DNA of 64,000 nucleotides, taken from assembly GCA_036571765.1 (NCBI GenBank), contig BROE01000022.1, forward strand, positions 8,091,575-8,155,574, read 5' to 3'. The translations under genes and the position numbers were made by a program. The notes under the pieces are model-generated. The model did no database searches, was not told the DNA's origin, and saw nothing but the letters and a program-made list of their open reading frames with translations. Shown piece after piece: positions 54,308 through 64,000 of the stretch. The stretch is from Plecoglossus altivelis (taxonomy: Eukaryota > Chordata > Actinopteri > Osmeriformes > Plecoglossidae). Numbering within the stretch: the first letter of the stretch is position 1; the number at the start of each line of letters is the position of its first letter.

Positions 54308-57300
54308 ATGATGGCCACAGTACCCCTGACCAGCTCCAGCCTCCTCCTGCTTCTGGAGTCCCTGGAGGACAGCAATGTTGGACAGTCGGAGCAGACGGAT
54401 GCCTACCTCACTATCGCCAAGTAAGTACACACCCGGAAAGAGATGATGGCGTTTGGGCAGGGAATTGGTACGCTATCAAATATGTGATGCAGTTCGTTTC
54501 ATATACCTGCCTGGGGGGGGGACAGTCCATTTATGCCTTCATTCTGTTGCTGTTTGCTGTGTAGACTTGCGGTTCAAATGCTCTCTTGTTCTTTCCTCTG
54601 CAGCCGCATCAACGGTGAAGAAGGACGACAGTTCCTTCCTGCGATCGTAAAGCACTTTTCACGTTTGGGAAAAACATTACTGGTGAGTCTTTAGTTCACT
54701 GTGTTGTCCTCCTATCACAAGACATGCAGTTCATGCTGTCAGCCTTGTTGGACTTCCTTGAGTGAAACTTTATAAAGTCAAGATACTCACGTTGCTTTTA
54801 TTGTTCTTTTTCTAGACCCACATAGCCAGTCAGAATGCGGAACTGAGCCAGGCTGCTTTGCAGGCCCTGGGCTTCTGTGTGTTCCACAGTCATGTCGTAT
54901 CCACCATCCCAGGTAGGTGCTTAACGTACTGAAGGGATCCACTGGCTCACAGTTTGAGTGATGAGACTTCTTATTTGTATATTTACGAATACATGTTTCC
55001 TATTTTATATTGTGACTCATCTTTTTAGTGCCAACTCCTATCCTTTGTTCACATATGTAATGTTTCTCATTGTTTTGTATGATCAGCAAGCCTGGCAGAG
55101 GAACTCCTGTCAGCACTATGCTCCCTGGTGGTGAAGTCCACAGAAAAGAACACATGCACTCGGGCATTATGGGTCATCTCCAAACAGAACTTTCCTCCTG
55201 AGGTGGTTGCTAAAAGGGTGGGTGGACAGATGAAGACAGGACTCATGTTTACGGGGTTGTTTGTGGAAGTCTTTCTAAAGCAATTAAGGAGATTTTTCCT
55301 CTAAATCCTGAGAGTTGACTTGTTTGTTCTTGTTGTTAGGTGCCAGAGGTGCTGGAAACCCTTGAGAGTGTGCGGACTCGAGAGGACATCCAGTCTATCG
55401 TCATGGAACACGAGGCGCTAAATGTTGTAATAAGGTAAACAACCCAAACTGCCAAACATTATGATTCATATGTTATGTTCATATGGTCATATGTTATGGT
55501 CATATGGTCATATGTTATGTTTATACGTTATGGTCCTGACTAAAATGACTTTTTGCTCAAGAGGATAATGTTCTACGACTTGTGTGTAATGTTCAATGTA
55601 CTGCATACTCCCGACACTAACTTGTGTGTGCGTGCGCGCAGGTTACTGGAGCAGGCTCCAGTCCAGATGGGGCAGGGTGCAGAGCGGTGGGCTAGACTGG
55701 TCATCCCTCTGGTGGTCCACTCGGCCTCCAAGGTGAGGCTCCGTGCAGCGGTCGCCCTGGAGATGGGCATGCCTCTGCTCCTGGCAAAGCAGCAGGAGGT
55801 GGCAACTATCATCGAACCCATCATGTCAACTGTGAGTTTCATATCCTGTCATTCGCTCCTGCTTGCCTGCGTGTGTGAGGAGCGTTGCTGGCCTGTGAAT
55901 GTCTCATTTACTTGCGAAGCTTGTCCTCATGTCTATCTTCTTTACGTTTCCACAGAAGCTCATCCCTGAGCTTCAGAAACTTTTCTCCTCCAAGAACGAG
56001 ATCAACGTGCTGAAACTGTGGCCTCTGTTTGTAAAGCTCCTGGGCAAGGTATGACACACATGCTGATAATGATCATCATCAAGAGTCCATCTGAAGTGGA
56101 AGAGGTTGTTCTAAACTAAAGCAATACTTTCTGTTTACCCACACAGCTGCTCCACAGAGGAGGGCCCTTCATCAACTCCCTGCTCCACCTGGAGGAACTG
56201 GGCTTCCGTAGCTCCTCCCCCAACGTCAAGAAGATTGCCTTCATCGCCTGGAAGAGCCTCATAGACAACTTTGCCCTCAATCCAGGTGAGTCCGCCAAAA
56301 CATCCCTCGCTTTGTGTTTCTTCAAATTGATGTTTTCCATGCAGACCAGCGTCATTATAAACTGTTTCTAGGAACATTGTCTTCAGTGTTTTTGTCAGCA
56401 GTGTCAGCAGTTTCCCCCCATAGACATCCTCTCCAGTGCCCTTACAGACTGTTTCCCCCTGTAGACATCCTCTCCAGTGCCCTTACAGACTGTTTCCCCC
56501 CGTAGACATCCTCTCCAGTGCGAAGCGCCTAAAGCTGCTGATGCAGCCCCTCGGCTCCATCCAGGTGAGGACAGAGGCTCTGCTGCTCACCAAGCTGGAG
56601 GTCTGGTGGTACCTGCTGGTCAAACTGGGGCCCAACATGCCTGCTAACTTTGAGCAGGTAAGACGTGTGAGGATTGTGGAGTGCAAAAACAGATTGACAG
56701 GGACAGCATGCAGACGTATGAGGTTAAACTCCAGCTGTGATGGTGTTGCAGGTGGGTGTGCCCCTCCTACAGTGTACCCTGGGCCTGGACACGCCCTCCC
56801 CCGCCACTCCAGTCCGTAGCTCCAGTCACAGTGGAGTTGTGGGAACGTCTACCCCGAAAGCAGGTGCTGTCCTCTCACTCACCGCTCCACTACCAGGGGA
56901 CTACCAGAACTGCCACAGGCTGATTCTAACGTCTGGTTCTCTTCCACCTCCAGGCACTCCCGGCTTTGGCAGCCCTGCAGCCACACCTCGCATGAATCTG
57001 AACAGCAGCGTCCACCCCGTGCAGGCCTATCCCTCCATCCAGATCCTGGGCCTGGAGATGCTGCTTCACTGCTTCCTGGGGCCAGAGGTCACGTCCATCG
57101 CGGCAGAGAACAAGCTGGTGCTCGGCTTGGGTGCGTCACTCACAGCTGAATCCTCATGTTAGATCAGCCCAGGCAATGTGGACGAAAATGTTGTCCGTCT
57201 CCGTCATCGGTGTGGCTTCTGTCTGTTATGGAGTTAACTAGCATGTATCAGTCAACTAAGTGGAGTTGAACACCAAAACATTGACTCGAGAATAGCAAAT

Positions 57301-60300
57301 GTATTCAAGGCCACAGATGTGGTGTTGCAAAGTCTCTGAATGATTCTTCAATTTCACCCACATTGACGTGATTGGCTCCCTGTGACTTTCAGAGCCTTTG
57401 AGCCACACCCTCCTTTCCAGCCCGTCGTCTTTCAGCAGACACGCCTTGCTGCTCACCTCACTGGTACGAGACGGACTCATCGCCATCGGCAAAGCCGCTC
57501 CAGGTATCCGCTCTGCAGCACGCACGCACATCGTCTCTGCAGCCATGACCTCAGGGCTTTCACAGCATCATACTGGAAAACCCACAGGGCCAGCTGCCTT
57601 TTAGTTCTGCCTTCCAGCTAGAGAGACAGCATCAGTTTCACCCAGTGAACTGGTTTACCTCTGGGAGCATTTTTGGTGCAAGAGGCCTGCCAGAAAGGTT
57701 CTTAGGACAGACCGCAGCTGTAGGGAGGCTGGACAAGGCTTGTAATTGGCTGCTCACTTGCTTTTTGGTAAAGGGAGACTTGTGGGGTGTGTTTTGGTCT
57801 ACTGGTCGGATGTTGCGGAGGGGGGGGGTACACACTGATGGGATCTGTTGATTTGAACCAGACTCAGGGAGTTGCTTGGGGGTTGAGGGAGGAGAGGGGG
57901 GGGGGGGAGTACTTGGAGTTGTGTGCCGTGTGTAAACTCACAGGAGGCTTCTTCAGTGTGCCCTTTTTTATTTGGAATGAGTCATGTTTTCTCCACTTCT
58001 TACAGATGCCCTGCTTACCCTCTTATGGAAGAACCTCGTCAGTTACGTGAGCTCCGCCATAGACGCTGGTAAGATGCTAAGACGGTGTCTGTTGGTGCCC
58101 TAGGATGAGAGACATAACCCATCAAAACTCTTCATACAACATGAGATCAGTGTTAATCCATGCATTGTGGCAGGCTGTTCTATAGGGCAGGCTCTTAAAG
58201 ACATGGGTCTGTCTAGCAGCGCCACACAGAGTATCATGGCTGGGTCTGCCTCCTGTCCTGCGGGGCGACAGCGAGACCCTTCTCTCCCCCCCAGATCTAG
58301 ACCCAGTCCCACTATCATCAGTTTAAGTCTGAGCAGAAAGACTTGAGGGTCTGGCTGCTGTGATGAGGAGATCACTCTGAGGGGCTGGCCCCCAATGATG
58401 ACCAGCTCCAAAATCTAAATGCCCTGAAATTCTTTTTATTAACAATAAATGGAAAAACAAGAAACAATTTCAAAACATGTAAAGTTATATGACTCTAAAT
58501 ATTTGATGTTTTTTGATTTGAATCCCTTAACAGCTGGCCACAAGAAAGATCGTCATGGCTGCGAGGTGCTCACTCTGGTGTTACAGGCTCTCCAGAGCAT
58601 CATCACCTCTGAAGCTCTAGCCCAGCGTGTGCTGGTGAGACCTCCCTCCCCCCTACTCTAGACTCGCCTCCATTCCACATCTCCTCCGCAACTCTCTCTA
58701 ATGTTCCCTGCTGCACGTTAACGCCATCCTGGCTGGCCCAGCATTCCAAAACTCGACACTTCCGCTCATAACAACCTAGCTTAAATAGAAGTGGTTAAGA
58801 CACTGCCAGGGTGTGACTCACGCTGCTTCCACTGTACTCAGGGTCTACTGGAATCCACAGTGAGAGGCATTCCTCAGAGAGTGCTTGGGTCTGCCTCCTA
58901 CCAAGTTGGCAAGATGGACGTGCTGAATGTGAGTGTCTCACTCGCCTGTTCCTGGCTGTTATGGTCACTTATGTCCTGTAGTCTTAGATGTCCACAAGCT
59001 CTGGAATGAGGCCATGGGGCAGCTAGCGGGCCTTGTACCGGAGTTTGGTCCAAGGTTGCCTGACGGATGTGTTTTTTGGAATCCCAGTCTTTGTGTGTGT
59101 TCTCGGTGCTCTTGTCTTGAATGTGGTTGTGTTGACCGATGTCCTTCTGTGAACCTAGGGAACCCCTGCTCTGTTCCTGATCCAGCTGCTCCTCAACAAC
59201 AGTCTGGTCCCAGCCTTCGTGGAGGAGGAGAGGTGGGGGAACCGCTTGGGAACAACATTTGCTCCAAACTATCTGTCTCTCTTGAAACAAATTCAAAGTG
59301 GACTCCTCCCAGTGTTCATCAGCTGTTCTTTATATCCCCTCTAGATTCTTCCTGTGCCTGGAGACCTTGATTGGCTGTGGCCTGTCTGGCCCCACGTCCC
59401 CTCTGGCGTTTGGGGAGGCGGTCCTGGGCGCCATGGGGCGCTGTGCTTTTGCTCTGGACAAGAAGGAGCAGCTGTGGAGGATGTGGAGTGTGGTGGTGAA
59501 CCCCCTAACAGACACCATCACACAGGTACGAAGATGCCAATGAGGATCATGGAGTAATCCTAAACGTTCCATGGCCTTTACTAGTGTGCTGTTACCAACC
59601 AGTCACTTCAACAGCAGAACAAGAAAGATGGGGGCGTCTGGTTCTGATTTCGGTTGCTCATCTCTCCCACAGACAAACGAGGTGAACCAAGGAGATGCGC
59701 TGGAGCACAACTTCAGTGCTGTGCACGCTGCTCTGATGTTCCCCATCACCCACCTACTGCCTGGCAATCCCCTCCCTCAGGTCAGTCACTGAGGGATGCT
59801 GCCATAAGAGACAGCTACCATTTGCTCCTATTCCCCATGTCAGTACTTTACAGATGTGACAGTGGTGGATAAGTATAAAACAATGAAACAATAACATCTA
59901 AAAGCAAAGTAGTACCTGCTTTGTTGCAATTATGTCTTTAGATCTGCACAGATATTTAGAATATTCTTTTCTTTTTCATCACACCCTGCCATCCTCCAGA
60001 TGTCCCAGATGTCTTTGCTTTCCACCTGGTCTCGGCTGTACACGGTTTTCGCTCGCTGCTCGGCCCTAGTGGCCACCGCTGAGGAGAACGTCTGCTGTGA
60101 AGAGCTCTGTAGCAAGATGGCTGCTGTCCTGGACTCAAAGGCATCGATGGTAAGCAGAATATGACTGCTACGTACAAGCCACCTAGCAATAACTGTTTAT
60201 TAATTAGAAATCGTTGCATCTTTCAGACTCCTCCCTCTACCTTGGATGCAGTTGCACACATCCTCCTAGTCATCATCGAGAGTGTGGACTTCTCTCCCTA

Positions 60301-63300
60301 CACGCCACAGTTCCAGCAGAAAACCAAATGTATTCATGATTTATAATCTGTTATTGTATTTTAGAGTCGATAGTAAACCTCTGGGTGTCTAACGTCCTGA
60401 TGAGCTGTCTGCTAACTGGTCCATCTGTCTGTCCCAGCACCCCACACCCCCCAGCCCTGGGTGAGGAAGAAGAGAGCCCTGGGGAACCTGCTGTCCTACC
60501 ACACGCTGCTTGTCCAGACCCTGGAGACCTTCACTGCTCAGCAGACCGTCACCGCTCTGCAGGGCCAGGAGGCTGCCAGGCTGAGTGAGGGAACAGGCTC
60601 CACCTTGGTCTCCATCCTGTCTTGTCTTTTTACTAACTTGACCCTGGCCACAGCCATCCATGAAGCCCTGGTGTCCCTCACTCAGCCTCTCACCCTATTC
60701 TACCAACAGGCTTATGGGTAAGGAGGGCTTTTTCACTTGTAGTCTGTTATTGTTTGGACTTGATCTTCTCATAGTCTTATGATGTTGGATATTCTTTCTT
60801 CCTATATGTAGGTCCCAAGTTGAAGAGACTAAATTCTCACCAAACCTTTCTGCAAAGGTATGTGTGTTAAACTGTTTCATCGAGATGGAAACTTCAGTTT
60901 GATGGTTGTTAGTGTGTCTGACCAGGTGTGTTTGTCCCCAGCTGGACAAGCTCCTGGGCGACATGCTGGGCTGCTTGCAGACGCGCTCAGCCCTGGCCTA
61001 CGACGACGACCTGCTGGCTCTGCTGGCTCCACTGCTGTGCGTGCTGTTCTCTCACCGGAGCAAGCATGTCCGCTCCCTCGTCACCCAGTTCTGGAACTCT
61101 ACTTTCGCTAACACGCTCGTCCTCACCTACCCTGACCAGCTCAAGTAAGAATCTTTTTTTTTCAGTGAATTGTTTTCTGTTTTTGAAAACAATTGTTTTC
61201 TGTTTTTGAAAACAATTCACTGAAGTTGAATTGTTTTCAAAAACATTTCTTTTTTTTCTCTTTTATTTTTATAAAGCTGAACTAAGTGTTATGACATAGA
61301 TATTGTGTGATGTATCTGTTGACAGACCCGTACTGAGCCAGGTCAAGCATAATACCCCCATTATTCTACCTGGCTTTCAGTCAGTTGATGTACCAGATGT
61401 GCTCAATCAACAGGACTTGGTGAGTGTTTCGGTGCACCACGCAGTAAGCTTACATATTTCTATATATTTTTCCTTTTACTAAGTTCTATTTTGCCTGCTT
61501 GGTCAGAGTGAGAGCTCTCAGTTGGAGACCACTCTAAGTGGGGTACAGGTGTCAACAGTAGGGAAGAGGGAGTCTCTTCTAACCAGGGCAGGGGACCTGA
61601 AGGAGCCAGTCTCCAAGACCTCCAAGCCCGTTTCTGTGAGTCTTTCTTCTGGACCGCTGAGCTGCAATACCTCGCAACACAAGAACCCCCCAAAAACCTT
61701 TCATTCATTAACAATGTTCCCATTTTTGTCACAATCTCTCCCCATAGATAAAGCTTGACTTTGGGTCTCCCAAACCTCCTCGTAGAGAGGTGCTGGAAGA
61801 GGAGGCGTCCGTGGACTTTGTCTTTATCCCCCCTGAGACCAAGCAGAGAGTGCTGACAGAGCATCAGAAGGAGGTCAAGCGGACGAAAAGGTCAGACTCA
61901 GTCACCTCTGCTGCATTGGAGATCCTTTTTTAAAATCAGCATGTCAATATTAATTTGCCCTGTTGTCCTCTTGTTAAAGGGTTGACATTCCTGCAATGTA
62001 CAATAACCTGGATGCGTCCCTTGATACCACAGCCTTCAGCCAGTACACTCAGAGCCAAGAAGAGTCAATGTAAGTGTATTTAGATCTGGGTCTGCCATGT
62101 GGCTTATTGTTAAGGCAATCGTTTAGGTTTTTAAATCACGAAATCTATTTCAGGGACAAAGTACAAACAGATGAGCGAGCAGAAGATCCTGTCAAGGATT
62201 GTAGCAACGTAGAGGTAATGACAAATATATATATTTTTATATTACAATTCAATCGTGTGCTCTATCATTTCTTGTTTACGATGGCAAACATCTGGAAGCT
62301 TCCTGCCTCTTCCGATGCATGTTTTCAAGTTGGATTCAATTCCATTCAGGTTCACGAGGAGAACATGGACGCAGAGGAGGTCCCTGACCTTCTGACAAAG
62401 GACACCCAGGAGTACATCAGCCCGACTGCCAAAGACGACGTGTCCGCAAGCCCACAGCAGGACCAGGGTCCAGCTGAGATGTTACCAGAGCCTCCAGACG
62501 TTTCCATGGAGGAGGCCAATGGGCATGTTCCAGTGGAAGACCCAGTTACAGAGCCCACTGACTCCACCAGCCCCAACGTCTCTACCTCCTCTGACCTGGT
62601 CTCAGGCACTCCTCAACCCAGCAACAGCCGCCGGCAGTCCTTCATCACCCTGGAGAAGTACGCCGAGAGGAAACCTGCCAGCCCCATGAGTGGGACTAAA
62701 TTCACAGGCCCCCTCGCTAGGACCTCCACCAGCCAGGACCCTGGATCTTCCTCTTCCCCCCTCTCTCAGGCCTCCCCAGCAGACACGGGCTCTGACCTGC
62801 AGGCCTCCCAAGACACACCAGAGAGGCAGAAACACTCCAGCAACATTCTCCCTGAGCATCGGCAGAACAAAGATGGAACGAGTCCAAACGAAAATGAGCC
62901 CGAGGTGAAGGTCACTGAGAAGCGTCCCAGCGAAGCCACGGAGGACGATGAAGATGTCATTCCAGATACCCAGGCTGAAGAGGGCAGAAAGGAACCTGTG
63001 TTTGACGTAGCGTCCAACAGTCAGGAGGAGGATCTTGTGGAAGATCCTTCACACTCGCAGTTACAGGGGGAACCCAGAAGATCTAGTCGACGCAGGAGCA
63101 AACCACTGCTGCCAGGGAACAAACCGGAACACGTAGAGGAAAAAGAGAAACAATTAAAAAGGGGGAAAGGGCCAACCGATTCACAAAATACAACACCCCT
63201 TTCAACTGACAGCCAGTCTCAGGGGAGGTCTAGTAGGAGCGGCAAGATGGCTGTTGAAGTGGTGGAAGGCGGCAATAAAGACAAACCACAGAAGAAAGCA

Positions 63301-64000
63301 GTGCTCAAAGATGGTAGCCAGTCCAGCCAATCAAATTCACCAGTGGTCACTCATTCTCCTGCCATGGAAACCAGTAGCCAATCACTTAGATCGAGTAAGA
63401 GAGTCAAATTGTCGAGTGATTCAGAACTGGTTAAAGACAAACGCACTAAGAGAGATTCGACAAAGGAAGAACTTAATCAGAGCGCCTCGGAAAGTGACAG
63501 CCAGTCTCAGGGCAGACGCTGTCTAAGGAGTAGCATAGCCATGCAGGCTGAGGAAGAATGCAGAGTCACACGAAGTGGCAAGTTTCCCAAGGAACCACGG
63601 ACCAGTCAGACAGACTTTGGTTCGCCGTCCCAGCCAGTAAGCCAGTCTCAGGGTAGAACTAGTCGGAGAAGCAAGGTGGTCAGTGACTCAGAGGAATTTG
63701 ACCTGATGAGCCAGAGTAAAAAGGAGGAGGAGGAAGCTGCGCTCAGTCAAGATGATTCCCAGGTGGTCACGCCATCTTCTGCCTCTCAGAATGAGAGACG
63801 GTCACAAGGTAGAGCCAGTAGAAGAAGCAAAGCGGTCAGTGATTCACAAGAGCAGGTCAAAGATGAACCTAAGAGGGCCAGGAAAAGTGGCATGAATGAT
63901 AAGCTAAGCCAAGGTGACCCTCAATTGACCCCATCTTTGGAGAGTCAACCAGATAGCCAATCGCAGAATACACCAAGTAGGAGAAGCAAATTGGTCAACA
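54308..64000 (+). CDS. rif1: Telomere-associated protein RIF1, 3' partial (1684 residues in window)
   Basis: Twenty-nine coding exons with consistent phase reach the window edge (human RIF1 is about 2470 residues). The N-terminal region up to about residue 960 is the Rif1 HEAT-repeat domain, with conserved stretches such as QTDAYLTIANRINGEEG, LVIPLVVHSASKVRLRAAVA, FIAWKSLIDNFALNPDILS and QTNEVNQGDALEHNFSA. Then follow VDFVFIPPETKQRVLTEHQK, DIPAMYNNLD and RRQSFITLEKYAERK (about residue 1228), all hallmarks of vertebrate RIF1. RIF1 is recruited by phosphorylated 53BP1, blocks end resection, and directs PP1 to control replication timing. The PP1-docking and DNA-binding C-terminus lies beyond the window. 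Two ATGs stand in tandem at 54308 and 54311; either may be used. Confidence 0.96.
56424..56521 (+). repeat. rif1: Three tandem 41-bp copies of the rif1 exon 9 acceptor and exon start
   Basis: The string tag|ACATCCTCTCCAGTGC, preceded by a tttcccccc-type tract, occurs with exon-start positions 56424, 56465 and 56506, an exact 41-bp period. Only the third copy continues into the conserved coding sequence SAKRLKLLMQPL. Confidence 0.92.
61161..61224. repeat. Intronic palindrome, 17-bp perfect arms
   Basis: TTCAGTGAATTGTTTTC (61161-61177) is the exact reverse complement of GAAAACAATTCACTGAA (61208-61224). The 30-bp centre itself repeats ttgttttctgtttttgaaaa. It begins 17 bp after the donor of rif1 exon 23. 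Confidence 0.85.
62350..64000 (+). other. rif1: rif1 giant exon (29), truncated by window end
   Basis: After ccattcag the frame stays open for 1651 bp to the window edge. It encodes acidic, Ser/Pro-rich disordered sequence, the RRQSFITLEKY motif (62629-62661), and from 63070 a degenerate repeat family with core SQSQGR-x-SRRSK. In mammals the corresponding RIF1 middle region is likewise one very large exon. Confidence 0.9.
63070..63996 (+). repeat. rif1: Degenerate protein repeat array SQ-GR-SRRSK in rif1
   Basis: Related blocks start near 63070 (EPRRSSRRRSK), 63208 (DSQSQGRSSRSGK), 63370 (TSSQSLRSSKRVK), 63490 (ESDSQSQGRRCLRS), 63634 (PVSQSQGRTSRRSKVVSDS), 63790 (NERRSQGRASRRSKAVSDS) and 63951 (PDSQSQNTPSRRSKLV). 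The spacing is irregular, roughly 115-165 bp. Blocks are joined by acidic or charged linkers. About two dozen SQ dipeptides fall in the last 330 residues. Confidence 0.85.

Larger units (their letters stand above)
54308..62214 (+). other. rif1: rif1 exon coordinates 1-28
   Basis: Coding exons: 54308-54420, 54604-54682, 54816-54912, 55087-55217, 55340-55434, 55642-55831, 55956-56048, 56147-56285, 56506-56657, 56752-56863, 56954-57130, 57393-57503, 58006-58068, 58534-58634, 58842-58928, 59159-59232, 59345-59525, 59673-59780, 60000-60149, 60227-60329, 60438-60717, 60812-60857, 60942-61144, 61326-61419, 61507-61635, 61748-61890, 61980-62069, 62154-62214. Each junction has GT/AG and preserves the frame. 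The longest introns (57504-58005, 58069-58533) hold nothing recognisable beyond a G-rich run near 57890-57910. A short ATATG-rich tandem stretch lies in intron 5 (about 55466-55530). Confidence 0.88.

Overview
The window is vertebrate nuclear DNA, almost certainly from a ray-finned (teleost) fish. It holds intron-split genes with GT/AG junctions, long (CA)n and (GA)n microsatellites, a short foldback transposon, and five recognisable vertebrate gene families, all on the + strand. Protein sequence alone does not fix the species or order.

Layout. 1-863: last two coding exons of an ETS factor of the PEA3 group, best matched to etv5, with a 3' UTR of about 1.9 kb. 2.8-6.9 kb: intergenic, with one 118-bp MITE-like element. 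6.9-12.3 kb: an rbm44-like gene (RNA-binding motif protein 44), with a zinc-ribbon-like module near its N-terminus and one RRM near its C-terminus. 14.1-42.3 kb: complete integrin beta-5 (itgb5), 15 coding exons and 807 codons, with a 12.5-kb intron that holds a nested minisatellite. 43.7-48.3 kb: intergenic. 48.4-52.9 kb: complete tnfaip6 (TSG-6), 6 coding exons and 263 residues. 53.3 kb to the window end: the first 1684 residues of rif1 over 29 coding exons; its large last exon here runs off the edge.

Exons were assembled by hand from reading frame, splice dinucleotides and phase. In itgb5, tnfaip6 and rif1 every junction is phase-consistent. Unresolved points are the rbm44 start and two of its donor sites.

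The genes do not form one pathway. RIF1 is a DNA-repair and replication-timing scaffold, TNFAIP6 an inflammation-induced hyaluronan-binding protein, ITGB5 the beta chain of the alphaV-beta5 receptor, RBM44 a germ-cell RNA-binding protein and ETV5 a transcription factor. The tnfaip6-rif1 tandem is an ancient vertebrate neighbour pair. The window joins genes that lie on human chromosomes 3q (ETV5, ITGB5) and 2q (RBM44, TNFAIP6, RIF1).

Most unusual signals: a degenerate SQ-GR-SRRSK repeat array in rif1; a three-fold tandem copy of a rif1 3' splice site whose two upstream copies lead straight to in-frame stops; a 90-nt stop-free in-frame intron in rif1; and the rbm44 zinc-ribbon module with a degenerate RNP1.
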